Part shown: positions 1 to 8,904 of the stretch, piece by piece
How the letters are laid out: every line of letters begins with the position of its first letter
How positions within the stretch are numbered: the stretch's first letter is position 1
Assembly: GCA_947629335.1 (NCBI GenBank)
Contig: CANRDI010000002.1
Span: 174,046-238,045 of the forward strand
From: an uncultured Clostridia bacterium
GTDB lineage: Bacteria; Bacillota; Clostridia; Oscillospirales; Ruminococcaceae
DNA: 64,000 nt
Reading direction: 5' to 3'
The notes under the pieces: model-generated
Told to the model about the DNA's origin: nothing
Database searches by the model: none
Seen by the model: only the letters and a program-made list of their open reading frames with translations
Translations under genes and position numbers: made by a program

Positions 1-33
1 GACTTTGCTTTATGTGCAAAAAAACAACAAATA

Positions 34-62
34 TTGACAAAAAGGCTCTTTTGCGCTATAAT
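34..62 (+). promoter_or_regulatory. Sigma-A promoter of the kinase-LRR operon
   Basis: TTGACA at 34-39 and TATAAT at 57-62 with a 17-bp spacer, both perfect consensus. The start point would be near 69, leaving a leader of about 64 bases before the phosphatase start at 133. Confidence 0.85.
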
Positions 63-132
63 ACAATCGGAGTTTTGTGTTGTCAGCGGATTTGGTCGGC
101 ATTTTTGCCGCCGATAAGAAAACGAGGGACAT

Positions 133-885
133 ATGAATTATAAAATATTGTATTCGTGCGTTTGTCATATCGGAAATGTCAGAAGTAAAAATCAAGACAA
201 TATTATATGTGACGGAACTTATTTGGAAATAAATGATAAAAATGTTAAGTCTTTGCTGTGCGGAGTTAAATCATCGAAAACTGCTTCGGTATTCGGCGTT
301 TTTGACGGTCTGGGCGGAGAGGCTTGCGGAGATGTAGCGTCATATATCGCAGCTAAAAATGCTGCCGAACTAAAGATCAAAAAAGACGCCGTATCAGCTT
401 TGGCTGATTACTGCGACAGAACTAACCGCGAAATTTGTTTTTATGCTGACAATAATCAAGTTCCCGCCATGGGAACGACCGCGGCGATACTTGTTTTCAC
501 TCGCAAAGAAATTACATTGTGCAATATTGGCGACAGCAAGATTTTCCGATTTTGCAGAGGTGTTTTAGAGCAAATTTCAACAGACCATGTTATATCCGCC
601 GCATACGGCGTGAAACCCCTGCTTTCACAAAAACTCGGCATCCCTCCGACCGAGCTTGTGATCGAACCTTATTACGCGCGGAGGCTGTACAATGACGGCG
701 ACATTTATCTTATCTGCTCTGACGGGCTTACGGATATGCTTACAACGGCTGAAATAGCAAAAACGCTGGCGGCAAATTCCGTAAAAGAGGCTTGTACGGA
801 GCTCCTTAAAAAAGCGCTTTCAAACGGTGGGCGCGACAACACGACAATTATTCTGTGCAAAATCGAGCGCGAGCGGCTTTTTTAA
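133..885 (+). CDS. PP2C-family protein serine/threonine phosphatase
   Basis: Metal-dependent phosphatase that removes phosphate from Ser/Thr residues, most simply those placed by the kinase encoded next. The 250 residues are one PP2C domain with all metal motifs readable: RSKNQD near residue 17, FDGLGGE with Asp58, GTT near 114, GDSK near 133, SDGLTD with Asp197, and GGRDN with Asp235. It has no signal peptide or membrane segment, so it is cytoplasmic. The ATG follows a GAGGG ribosome site. The next gene starts 20 bases downstream, so the pair is co-transcribed. It is a second, distinct copy relative to the phosphatase at 35988. The family call is firm; pairing with the neighbouring kinase is inferred from gene order. 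Confidence 0.93.
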   Translation: MNYKILYSCVCHIGNVRSKNQDNIICDGTYLEINDKNVKSLLCGVKSSKTASVFGVFDGLGGEACGDVASYIAAKNAAELKIKKDAVSALADYCDRTNREICFYADNNQVPAMGTTAAILVFTRKEITLCNIGDSKIFRFCRGVLEQISTDHVISAAYGVKPLLSQKLGIPPTELVIEPYYARRLYNDGDIYLICSDGLTDMLTTAEIAKTLAANSVKEACTELLKKALSNGGRDNTTIILCKIERERLF

Positions 886-905
886 CTCAAAAAAGAGGTA
901 TAAAA

Positions 906-3869
906 ATGACAAGTGATATTTTGAAGCAAATCTGGCCCGAATGGGAAATAAAAGAAAAGCCACTCGGAAAAGGTTCATTCGGTATGGTCTACAAAGCCGT
1001 CCGCAGCGATTATAACGTCAAAAGTTATGCTGCAATAAAGACGATCTCCATACCATCGGATCCTTCTGAAATCGACTCGCTTCGCTCTGAGGGTCTGGAC
1101 ATAGACGCCACAAAAACTCTTTTGCGCGGGATTGTTGACGATTTTGTCAATGAAATTCAGCTTATGGAGTCATTTAAGGGCGTTCAGAATATCGTAAGCA
1201 TTGAAGACTATAAAGTTGTGGAAAAGACAGAAGAGATCGGCTGGGACATATTTATAAGAATGGAGCTTCTTACCACTCTTAATACATACATCTGCGACAA
1301 GAAGCTGAGCGAAGAAGAAGTCATAAAGCTCGGCTGTGATATATGCTCGGCGCTTGAAATCTGCAATAAGCGCAATATTATACACCGCGATATAAAGCCC
1401 GAAAATATTTTCATAAACGATTTCGGTTATTTCAAGCTCGGTGATTTCGGAATTGCCCGCAAAATGGAAAATCTGACGATCGGACTTTCCCAAAAAGGCA
1501 CGTTAAACTATATGGCTCCTGAGGTCGCGGCAGGCACAAATTACGATACTCGCGCGGATATATATTCGCTCGGAATTGTCCTTTACCGCCTGTTAAACTT
1601 AAACAGGCTTCCGTTTTTGGACACCGAAAAACAGCTTTTAAATCCAAACGAGAGAAAAAGCGCCATAGACCGCAGACTTCGCGGAGAGCCGCTTCCTGCG
1701 CCGTGTGACGCTTCTCCCGAAATGGCGGACGTTATACTTCGCGCCTGTGCATATGACCCAAACGCACGTTTTTCTTCCGCAGAGGAAATGAAAAAAGCAT
1801 TAATGTCTGTTGCAAAAGACAGTCATGTGATATCTGGCGGGGATCTTCCCGATATGCCGAGCGAACAGTCCCAAACGACTGCCGCCGAACAGGCTGAAAC
1901 TGCCCCTGTGGATAGATCTCCGAGCGGACTTTCCTCAAAGCGAAATATTTTTATAGTCATTTTTTCGGTATTTCTGGCGATATTGGGCGCGGGAATCATC
2001 ATGCTTTTCGTGACGAACTCGCCGTCATATAAGGCGGCGAAAGGGATAGAGCTTGCCGAGCGTTTTATTTCAGAGCAAAATTATGAACAGGCAATTATCG
2101 AATATGAAAAGGTGCTTGAAATAGAGCCGAAAAACGTTGACGCTTATCTTAAACTTGCCGAGCTGCACGAGAAAAACGGCGACCCGAACAAGGCTCTTGA
2201 AGTTCTGCAAAGGGGACTTGAAAACACAAGCGACGATAAAATCAGGCAAAAGTTAGACGGCACAACCGTTGTCGGGCAGAGCAGCTCGTTTTTCAGCTCA
2301 CGCCCTGCCGAGGGTTCGCAAAGCGCGCCCGTTTCGGTCAGCTCTTCGAGCGGTTCCACGGTTTTCCATTCAAGCAGCAGTTCCTCAAAATCATCTTCGA
2401 GCAGTCCAGCGAGTTCTTCAAGCAATACCGCAAGTTCCTCAAAATCATCTTTGAGCAGCTACACAAATTCTTCAAGCAGCACGTCAAATTCTTCAAGAAG
2501 CAGTTCGTCATCTCAAAGCGTTCCGACTGTTCCTTCGGGCAACTCGGTTACTATTCAGGGAATGGTTTTCGACATTGTACAAACGACATATCTGGATTTA
2601 AACGACGTCAATATTACAAACTACGACCTTGAAGAAATAAGTCAGCTTGTAAATCTGACGCATTTAGAGCTGCACAACAATATGATAAGCGACATCACGC
2701 CGCTCAGAGATTTGACTAACCTGACGTATTTAAGCCTGCGCGGCAACAGCATTAACAATATTTCGTCGCTTGAAAATCTGACGGAGCTTACATATCTTAA
2801 CCTCAATGAAAATCAGGTAAGCGACATAACTCCGCTTAAAAACCTTACAAATCTTACATATCTCGGATTGTACGGGAATAACGTCGGAGATATTTCGTCA
2901 CTTCAAAATCTTAAAAGTCTTACAGAACTGCGTCTGGACGCAAACGGCGAAATTAAAGACATATCCGCGCTTGGAAATCTTAAAGATCTTGAAAATCTGA
3001 ATTTGGACGAAAATCAAGTCAGCAATATCGTTTCCCTAAAAAATCTCACCAAGCTGAAAGTACTGTATTTAAACGGCAATAAAGTCAGCGACATATCGTC
3101 GCTTAAAGACCTCACTAATCTTAAAGAGCTGTGGTTGGGCGACAATCAGATAACCAATATCGCGCCGCTGGAAAATCTCACAGGGCTGTCGTATTTAAAT
3201 TTAAGCGGAAATAAATTGAGCAGCATAACGCCGCTCTCCAAACTTCATAATCTGACGGGCATAAATCTGGGCGGCACGGGCATAAGCGATATAACGCCGC
3301 TTAAAAATCTCACCAATCTGACGGTGCTTCAGCTCGAAAACAACCAGATAAGCGATGTTTCAGCGCTTGAAAAACTCACAAAGCTAAATACCTTGTGGCT
3401 GAACAGCAATAAGATCACAAGCGTCGCACCTCTTTCAAAGCTTACAAGCCTTGAAATCCTGTATCTTAACAACAATCGGATAAGCGACATTTCGCCGCTT
3501 TCAGGCCTTAAAAATCTGGTAAGGCTTGACTTCAACCAAAACCTGTTTACCGACATAACGCCGCTTAAATATCTCACAAAGTTAGAGCAGATAGATTTGT
3601 GCTTTAATCATATAAACGACATTTCGCCGCTTTCAAATCTCACAGAGCTTGAATGGCTGAACTTGCACACAAATCAGATCACCGACATAACTCCTCTTTC
3701 AGGGCTTACAAATCTGACGTATCTTACTTTGTACAGCAATGACGTCAAGAACATTCAGCCCCTCGCAAAGCTCAGAAAGCTGACAAGCGTGGATTTAGAC
3801 GATGATAATATCAGTGAAACGGACAAGGCTTGGCTCAGATCTCAGCTTCCAAACTGCAACGTTTTTTAA
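906..3869 (+). CDS. Membrane Ser/Thr protein kinase with TPR and external leucine-rich repeats
   Basis: Receptor-like Ser/Thr kinase of 987 residues. In order: kinase domain 10-300 with GKGSFG at 21-26, Lys45, HRD at 160-162, DFG at 180-182 and APE at 204-206, all intact; a membrane helix at about 347-369; a TPR-like pair at 376-445; a Ser-rich stalk at 458-540; then a long array of about 22-residue leucine-rich repeats from 560 to the end (pattern ISDITPLxxLxxLxxLxLxxN). The LRR type is the internalin-like 22-mer. The topology places the kinase inside and the TPR, stalk and LRRs outside, so the repeats probably sense a surface ligand. The start chosen is the ATG at 906, with AAGAGGT upstream; an in-frame upstream start would overlap the phosphatase and has no ribosome site. 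Ordinary PASTA repeats are absent. Confidence 0.9.
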   Translation: MTSDILKQIWPEWEIKEKPLGKGSFGMVYKAVRSDYNVKSYAAIKTISIPSDPSEIDSLRSEGLDIDATKTLLRGIVDDFVNEIQLMESFKGVQNIVSIEDYKVVEKTEEIGWDIFIRMELLTTLNTYICDKKLSEEEVIKLGCDICSALEICNKRNIIHRDIKPENIFINDFGYFKLGDFGIARKMENLTIGLSQKGTLNYMAPEVAAGTNYDTRADIYSLGIVLYRLLNLNRLPFLDTEKQLLNPNERKSAIDRRLRGEPLPAPCDASPEMADVILRACAYDPNARFSSAEEMKKALMSVAKDSHVISGGDLPDMPSEQSQTTAAEQAETAPVDRSPSGLSSKRNIFIVIFSVFLAILGAGIIMLFVTNSPSYKAAKGIELAERFISEQNYEQAIIEYEKVLEIEPKNVDAYLKLAELHEKNGDPNKALEVLQRGLENTSDDKIRQKLDGTTVVGQSSSFFSSRPAEGSQSAPVSVSSSSGSTVFHSSSSSSKSSSSSPASSSSNTASSSKSSLSSYTNSSSSTSNSSRSSSSSQSVPTVPSGNSVTIQGMVFDIVQTTYLDLNDVNITNYDLEEISQLVNLTHLELHNNMISDITPLRDLTNLTYLSLRGNSINNISSLENLTELTYLNLNENQVSDITPLKNLTNLTYLGLYGNNVGDISSLQNLKSLTELRLDANGEIKDISALGNLKDLENLNLDENQVSNIVSLKNLTKLKVLYLNGNKVSDISSLKDLTNLKELWLGDNQITNIAPLENLTGLSYLNLSGNKLSSITPLSKLHNLTGINLGGTGISDITPLKNLTNLTVLQLENNQISDVSALEKLTKLNTLWLNSNKITSVAPLSKLTSLEILYLNNNRISDISPLSGLKNLVRLDFNQNLFTDITPLKYLTKLEQIDLCFNHINDISPLSNLTELEWLNLHTNQITDITPLSGLTNLTYLTLYSNDVKNIQPLAKLRKLTSVDLDDDNISETDKAWLRSQLPNCNVF

Positions 3870-3937
3870 GAAATATCTGACCGTTATTTTTGACATTGGC
3901 ATAATTGCGGCAAGATTTAGAAAGGAAAATCCGAAAT

Positions 3938-5236
3938 ATGAAAAATTTTGAATTAAAGGATTATGATTTTACGGGCGACGCATGGGAGCTTATGTTAGAT
4001 GTCGTTGACGACACACAGTTTCTTGATAAAGACGCACAGCTTATATACGATTCTCTCAAACACCGCCTGAAGATACGCTCTTTCGGCGACTATCTCAGAC
4101 GCTATATCTATCGGAAGGCGGGCTTGACAGAACCGTTCAGAGAAGTTCCGCTCGACGAATATCGGCTTATTATCCAAAGTTCATTTTCCGACAACTACAC
4201 GCCCGCTTCTTTTACCTCTACAACCGCGAAACTCAGCGCGCTTTCCAAAAACTGGCTTACACAGCAGACGGTAAGGCGAAATGTGGTTTTCCTGCTCGGT
4301 TTCGGGTTGAATATGAGCGTTGATGATGTAAATATGTTTCTCACAAAAGCTCTTCGTGAACAGAAGATAAATCCCAAAGACCCGTTTGAGGTGATTTGTT
4401 GGTACTGCTATAAAAACGGATATAATTTTCTTAAATTCGAGCAGCTTTGGCAGATTTATACCGACCTTTCGCCAAACCCGATCGACATTGAAAACTTTAA
4501 CAGCGAACAGACTGTAAACATCAGAAACTCAATGCGCTCGATAAACGGTGATAAAGCGCTTGCTGAATATCTGGCGAAGCTGAAAGCAAACGAAAAAATG
4601 TCAGTGATAAGCGTTACCGCCAAAAAATGCTTTGACGAATTATATGACGAAGCGAGAGAACTTATTGCGAAAATGTACAATGCTTATGAATCCGAAGAAT
4701 ACGAAATAGCGGTCAGCGGTTATATTAAAAAACTTTTGTATAATGAACGTGTGGGAGATATGGAAAAACAAAAGCGAGTCGGGGAGTTCCGCTCAAAGAA
4801 AAAAGTGTTTTGCCGCGAGGACATTACGGAAAGCGATATAGAACACATAATCTGCTCGGCGATCCCGACTGACAGACACGGAAACATTGTCCCCGGCAGA
4901 GCCTCAAAATTAAACGAACAGTTTGAGGGAAAGCGCTTTAGCAGACAGCGCATAGGAGAAATTTTGATGGGCAACATACCGGTGACGCGGTTTGATTTGA
5001 TAACGCTTAACTTTTTCTTGTTTTCCCAGAAACTGGATGTTTACTCGGATTCCAAAATACGTTATATTGAGTTTCAACATTCGACGAACAAGATACTCGA
5101 AAAGTGTTCTTTCGGAAGATTATATGTGCAAAATCCGTATGAATGTTTTGTGCTTATGTGCATTTTGTCAAACGATCCGCTCGGTACTTACGCTGATGTT
5201 TTAGAGATGTCCTATAATGTGCTTATTTCAGAATAA
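3938..5236 (+). CDS. Conserved-looking protein of unknown function, third gene of the kinase operon
   Basis: I do not recognise this 432-residue protein. It has no signal peptide or membrane helix and reads as a soluble, largely helical, charged protein. The middle contains a run with aromatic and Cys residues (ICWYCYKNGYNFLKFEQLW near residue 155) and the C-terminal half has a region that resembles a DNA- or protein-binding helical fold (FSRQRIGEIL and following). The ATG at 3938 is preceded by AGAAAGGA; an in-frame TTG at 3905 lacks a site. It lies 68 bases after the kinase with no terminator between them and is closed by the terminator at 5241. Gene order suggests a cytoplasmic substrate or effector of the kinase/phosphatase pair, but that is inference. 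Confidence 0.75.
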   Translation: MKNFELKDYDFTGDAWELMLDVVDDTQFLDKDAQLIYDSLKHRLKIRSFGDYLRRYIYRKAGLTEPFREVPLDEYRLIIQSSFSDNYTPASFTSTTAKLSALSKNWLTQQTVRRNVVFLLGFGLNMSVDDVNMFLTKALREQKINPKDPFEVICWYCYKNGYNFLKFEQLWQIYTDLSPNPIDIENFNSEQTVNIRNSMRSINGDKALAEYLAKLKANEKMSVISVTAKKCFDELYDEARELIAKMYNAYESEEYEIAVSGYIKKLLYNERVGDMEKQKRVGEFRSKKKVFCREDITESDIEHIICSAIPTDRHGNIVPGRASKLNEQFEGKRFSRQRIGEILMGNIPVTRFDLITLNFFLFSQKLDVYSDSKIRYIEFQHSTNKILEKCSFGRLYVQNPYECFVLMCILSNDPLGTYADVLEMSYNVLISE

Positions 5237-5240
5237 ATGT

Positions 5241-5275
5241 TTCGGGCTGAACATTGCTGTCAGCCCGAAATTTTT
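5241..5275. terminator. Bidirectional terminator between the kinase operon and gatB
   Basis: Ten-base stem TTCGGGCTGA/TCAGCCCGAA with a nine-base loop, followed by T5 on the plus strand. It overlaps the last codons of the convergent gatB and could serve both units. Confidence 0.85.
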
Positions 5276-6707
5276 ATTCACTGAGTTTTTTCTTGAGGTA
5301 TTCCTGAATTGCCTTTGGTGAAGCAAGTCCTTTAAGCGCCTTGTTTGCCTGCCCCATAAAGAAGCCGAAAACTTTTTGGTCGCCGTTTTTGTACTGCTCG
5401 ACGGGCTTTGGATTGTTTGCGATGATCTCGTCGATAGTTTTTGCCAGCAAATCGCTGTCCTCTTTTATCCAGAGGTCGTCTTTTTCGGCAATATCGTCGG
5501 GTTTTTCTCCCGTTTCAATCATCTTTGAGAGAACTATCTTCGTGTTCGACTGCGACAATTTATCCGTTTGAAGCAGTTCAACAAGCCGCGCAAAATCTGT
5601 TCCGGAAAACTTTAGATCTTCCATATCGACTTCTCCGAGATTTATTCTTCTCGTAAGCTCGCCGACAATATAATTTGCTATTGCTTTGGGATTATCATAT
5701 GCGGAAATTGCCTCGTCAAAGAAATCGCATACTTTCTTGTCGCCGACGATTATATCCGCGTCAGCCTTTTTAAGCCCAAGCGCATTTACATATCTTTCAA
5801 CTCTCTGTTCGGGAAGTTCGGGGATAGAATTTCTGATAGCTTCGAGTTCTTCCTCAGTAAAAATTATCGGAGGAATATCCGGGTCGGGGAAGTAGCAGTA
5901 GTCGTGAGCGTCCTCTTTAGAGCGCATTGCCGTTGTTTCTCCGAGCGCTTCGTTAAAGCGGCGCGTTTCTTGAACTACCTTTTCGCCGTTATCGAGCAGT
6001 TCTTCCTGCCTGTCGATCTCAACTTCGATAGCCTTTGCAATTGCTTTCAGTGAGTTAAGGTTTTTAAGCTCTGTCCTTGTGCCAAGCTCGCTGCTGCCTT
6101 TCGGCGCAATTGAAATGTTCACATCGCAGCGTATCGAACCCTGCTCCATTTTGCAGTCGCATATCCCCGCATACTGCAAAAGCAGCCTTACTTTTTCCAT
6201 AAACGCTATAACCTCGTCGGCGCTGTGGAAATCGGGTTCGGTTACGATTTCAATAAGCGGTATTCCGCAGCGGTTGTAGTCCGCGAGCGAAATTCTGTTT
6301 ACCTCGTCATGCACAAGTTTTCCCGCGTCCTCTTCAAGATGTATGCGGTTTATTCTGATAGTTTTTTCCTCGCCGTTTACATTTATTTTGACATTGCCCG
6401 AAAGGCAGACAGGCCGCGGCATCTGCGAGATCTGATATGCTTTCGGAAGATCGGGGTAGAAATAATTTTTTCTGTCCCATTTGGTAAACCGCGATATTTC
6501 GCAGTTCATCACATAGCCCGCTTTTATGATATATTCTACCGCTTTTTGATTTAGTACGGGAAGCGTTCCGGGCATACCGCTGCATACAGGGCAGCAGCGC
6601 GAGTTCGGACTTCCTCCGAATTCCGCCGAGCAGGTGCAGAAAACCTTTGAATTCGTCAGCAGCTCTGCGTGTATTTCAAGTCCCATTGTAGGAAAATATT
6701 GGCTCAT
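5274..6707 (-). CDS. gatB: Asp-tRNA(Asn)/Glu-tRNA(Gln) amidotransferase subunit B
   Basis: GatB binds misacylated Glu-tRNA(Gln) or Asp-tRNA(Asn) and carries the kinase step that activates the acyl group before GatA-derived ammonia converts it to the amide. The 477 residues match the usual length. Visible features are the N-terminal GLEIHAEL, the zinc-type Cys pairs CTCSAEF and CCPVCSGMPG, the DYNRCGIPLIEIVTEPD block, and the helical tRNA-binding tail ending in KALKGLASPKAIQEYLKKKL. The ATG follows GGGAGGA. It is the last gene of gatC-gatA-gatB, 18 bases after gatA. Its presence means this organism makes Gln-tRNA and probably Asn-tRNA indirectly. Confidence 0.97.
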   Translation of the reverse strand: MSQYFPTMGLEIHAELLTNSKVFCTCSAEFGGSPNSRCCPVCSGMPGTLPVLNQKAVEYIIKAGYVMNCEISRFTKWDRKNYFYPDLPKAYQISQMPRPVCLSGNVKINVNGEEKTIRINRIHLEEDAGKLVHDEVNRISLADYNRCGIPLIEIVTEPDFHSADEVIAFMEKVRLLLQYAGICDCKMEQGSIRCDVNISIAPKGSSELGTRTELKNLNSLKAIAKAIEVEIDRQEELLDNGEKVVQETRRFNEALGETTAMRSKEDAHDYCYFPDPDIPPIIFTEEELEAIRNSIPELPEQRVERYVNALGLKKADADIIVGDKKVCDFFDEAISAYDNPKAIANYIVGELTRRINLGEVDMEDLKFSGTDFARLVELLQTDKLSQSNTKIVLSKMIETGEKPDDIAEKDDLWIKEDSDLLAKTIDEIIANNPKPVEQYKNGDQKVFGFFMGQANKALKGLASPKAIQEYLKKKLSE

Positions 6708-6725
6708 TTTTAAATCCTCCCGCTC

Positions 6726-8174
6726 TTAAAACTTCGGAGCGACAGGCTCAAAACCCTGCTCCCATGCGTCAGCGATCTGAAGTATCGTCTGCTCGTCAAA
6801 CCGCTTTCCGATTATTGACATTCCGATAGGAAGTTTGTTTTCGGTATAACCGCAAGTCGTGGAAATTCCGGGAAGTCCCGCAATATTTACCGTAACAGTG
6901 CAGATATCCGCCATATACATTTTTACGGGATCGTTGTCCTGTGCGCCTATCTTGTATGCAGGAGTGGGCGCGGTCGGCGTTAAAATAACGTCGCACTCGG
7001 CGAAAATGTCGCTGTACTCTTTGATTATTTCCTGTTTCAGCGCGAGAGCTTTCTTATAATAAGCGTCGTAATATCCGCTTGAAAGCGCGTAGTTTCCGAG
7101 AAGTATGCGGCGTTTTACTTCTTCGCCGAAGCCCTTGTTCCTGCTGTCGATAATAAGCTCGTTAAACGTTCTTCCCTCGCCTCTGAAGCCGTATTTAATG
7201 CCGTCAAAGCGCGAGAGGTTTGAAGCCGCCTCTGCACAGGCAATGAGATAATAAGCGGGTATCGCATATTTTAGTCCGGGCATTGAGCAGTCAACAAGCA
7301 CCGCGCCTTGTTTTTCAAGTTCTTTTGCCGCATTCATAACATGCTGTTTTACAGTATCGTCAATAGCGTCAGAGTAAAACTCTTTCGGGAGAGCTATTTT
7401 AATTCCGCTTATAGGCTTGCCGAGTTTTTCGGTGAAATCGGGAACTTCTGCTCTCGCCGAGGTCGCGTCATGGCGGTCGTTTCCGCTTATCACATTCAGC
7501 ATCAGCGCGCAGTCCCTTGCGTCGTTGGCTATAGGTCCTATCTGGTCGAGCGAGCTTGCAAATGCAACCAGACCATATCTTGAAACTCTGCCGTAGGTAG
7601 GTTTAAGCCCCGTAACTCCGCAAAACGAAGACGGCTGGCGTATAGAACCGCCCGTGTCCGAACCAAGCGCCGCGGGCGCTAAAGACGCCGCAACAGCCGC
7701 CGCCGAACCGCCGGAACTTCCTCCGGGAACTCGTTCTAAGTCATATGGGTTTTTCGTTTTGGCAAAAGCCGAGGTCTGTGTAGAGCCGCCCATTGCAAAT
7801 TCGTCCATTGATGTTTTGCCGAGCAGTATATATCCCTGTTCGTTGAGTTTTTCTATAACTGTCGCATTGTACGGCGGGATAAAGTCCCCAAGCATTTTTG
7901 ACGCGCAGGTTGTTTTAATGCCGTCCGTGCAGATGTTGTCCTTAATTGCCAGAGGAATACCCGTAAGCGTTTTGGCGTTTCCCTCGCTTATCAGCTTTTG
8001 GGCATTTTCCGCCGCTTTCATTGCCTGGTCTTTGGTGACGGTAATATAAGAAAGCAGCTTCTCGTCTTTTTCCTCAATGTTTTTAAAATATTCTCCGCAA
8101 AGCTCCGCCGCGCTTATTTCGCCGCCGTCGAGCATTTTTCTGAGATCGCGTATTTTAGCTCTTGTAAAATTCAT
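6726..8174 (-). CDS. gatA: Asp-tRNA(Asn)/Glu-tRNA(Gln) amidotransferase subunit A
   Basis: GatA is the glutaminase of GatCAB and releases ammonia from glutamine for the subunit-B reaction. It is an amidase-signature enzyme of 482 residues. The Ser-cisSer-Lys centre is complete: Lys78 in PLAIKDN, Ser153 in GGSSGGS, and the nucleophile Ser177 in SDTGGSIRQP. The ATG is preceded by AAGGAGT. It lies 12 bases after gatC and 18 before gatB, so the three are one operon driven by the promoter at 8540-8568. No anomaly seen. Confidence 0.97.
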   Translation of the reverse strand: MNFTRAKIRDLRKMLDGGEISAAELCGEYFKNIEEKDEKLLSYITVTKDQAMKAAENAQKLISEGNAKTLTGIPLAIKDNICTDGIKTTCASKMLGDFIPPYNATVIEKLNEQGYILLGKTSMDEFAMGGSTQTSAFAKTKNPYDLERVPGGSSGGSAAAVAASLAPAALGSDTGGSIRQPSSFCGVTGLKPTYGRVSRYGLVAFASSLDQIGPIANDARDCALMLNVISGNDRHDATSARAEVPDFTEKLGKPISGIKIALPKEFYSDAIDDTVKQHVMNAAKELEKQGAVLVDCSMPGLKYAIPAYYLIACAEAASNLSRFDGIKYGFRGEGRTFNELIIDSRNKGFGEEVKRRILLGNYALSSGYYDAYYKKALALKQEIIKEYSDIFAECDVILTPTAPTPAYKIGAQDNDPVKMYMADICTVTVNIAGLPGISTTCGYTENKLPIGMSIIGKRFDEQTILQIADAWEQGFEPVAPKF

Positions 8175-8186
8175 TGTACTTACTCC

Positions 8187-8471
8187 TTATTCAACGACCT
8201 TTGGTACTACATAGCAGCTATCGGTGTTTTGAGCATTTTGAAGAAGATTTTCTGTTTCAAACGATTTTTCGGAAATATCCTCTCTCGTATCGCAAAGGCG
8301 TATCTCGTTTTTATCCTTTGTGTCGTCATAGGTGAGGTCAAATCCCTTTATCTCGTCCATAAGGTCAATTATGTCGCTCATTTCGCCCATGACCTTTTCC
8401 ATGCCTTTTTCATCATAAGAGAGCTTTGAAAGCCCGCAGAGATGTTCGATCGTTTTCATATCTACTGCCAT
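8187..8471 (-). CDS. gatC: Asp-tRNA(Asn)/Glu-tRNA(Gln) amidotransferase subunit C
   Basis: GatC is the small belt subunit that wraps around and stabilises GatA-GatB. The 94 residues show the expected helical N-terminus (KTIEHLCGLSKLSYDE), a mid-section with IDLMDEIKGFD, and a C-terminal part including LRLCDT-like residues and VVPKVVE. It is the first gene of the operon; the ATG has GAAAGGA upstream. Length and position are normal for the family. Confidence 0.93.
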   Translation of the reverse strand: MAVDMKTIEHLCGLSKLSYDEKGMEKVMGEMSDIIDLMDEIKGFDLTYDDTKDKNEIRLCDTREDISEKSFETENLLQNAQNTDSCYVVPKVVE

Positions 8472-8539
8472 AAGATCAATCCTTTCTTCTGAAAAATATA
8501 TCGCTGATGATTTTTTTTCAAGAGATAACCATACTATAT

Positions 8540-8568
8540 ATTATAGCTTATTTTCTCTGATTTTTCAA
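8540..8568 (-). promoter_or_regulatory. Sigma-A promoter of gatCAB
   Basis: On the minus strand TTGAAA (plus 8563-8568) and TATAAT (plus 8540-8545) with a 17-bp spacer, about 70 bases upstream of gatC. Confidence 0.75.
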
Positions 8569-8797
8569 GTCATATTTCATTTTTTTTGCTATTTTGGAGA
8601 AAATGACTATTTTTTTTGAAATTTCGCCCCGCCATTCTTGCAAGTCATCCAAAAATTTTGCTTTTAGGGAGTGTTTACAGACAATTTACGAAATGAAAAC
8701 ACAACAGAAATTGCAAATTTGATGTGAAAATCTCCCAAACTGAATAAAAATTATCGCCAAAATGAAAGTTTAAATTTCTTTTCTTGCAAAAAAGCAC
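8569..8797. other. Spacer between the divergent gat and glutamate synthase operons
   Basis: AT-rich intergenic DNA bounded by the two divergent promoters. I see no reading frame with a ribosome site, no stable hairpin with a T-run and no convincing operator. Confidence 0.5.
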
Positions 8798-8826
8798 TTG
8801 ACAAGATAAAAAAATGGTGTTATAAT
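8798..8826 (+). promoter_or_regulatory. Sigma-A promoter of the glutamate synthase operon
   Basis: TTGACA at 8798-8803 and TATAAT at 8821-8826, 17-bp spacer. The leader to the ATG at 8905 is about 70 bases. It holds only one weak imperfect hairpin (around GGAGAGATCTCC, 8870-8881) and no ANTAR-type pair of hexaloop hairpins that I can recognise. Confidence 0.85.
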
Positions 8827-8904
8827 ATGAAGGTAATTTATTAAGGAGAATTATCTTTTCCGCATTTCGGGAGAGATCTCCGTTTTGATTTAAGGAGTGA
8901 GGAT

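Noticed and set aside
8870..8881. Riboswitch or ANTAR target in the glutamate synthase leader
   Set aside because: Only one short imperfect hairpin is present in a 70-base leader; no known motif fits.
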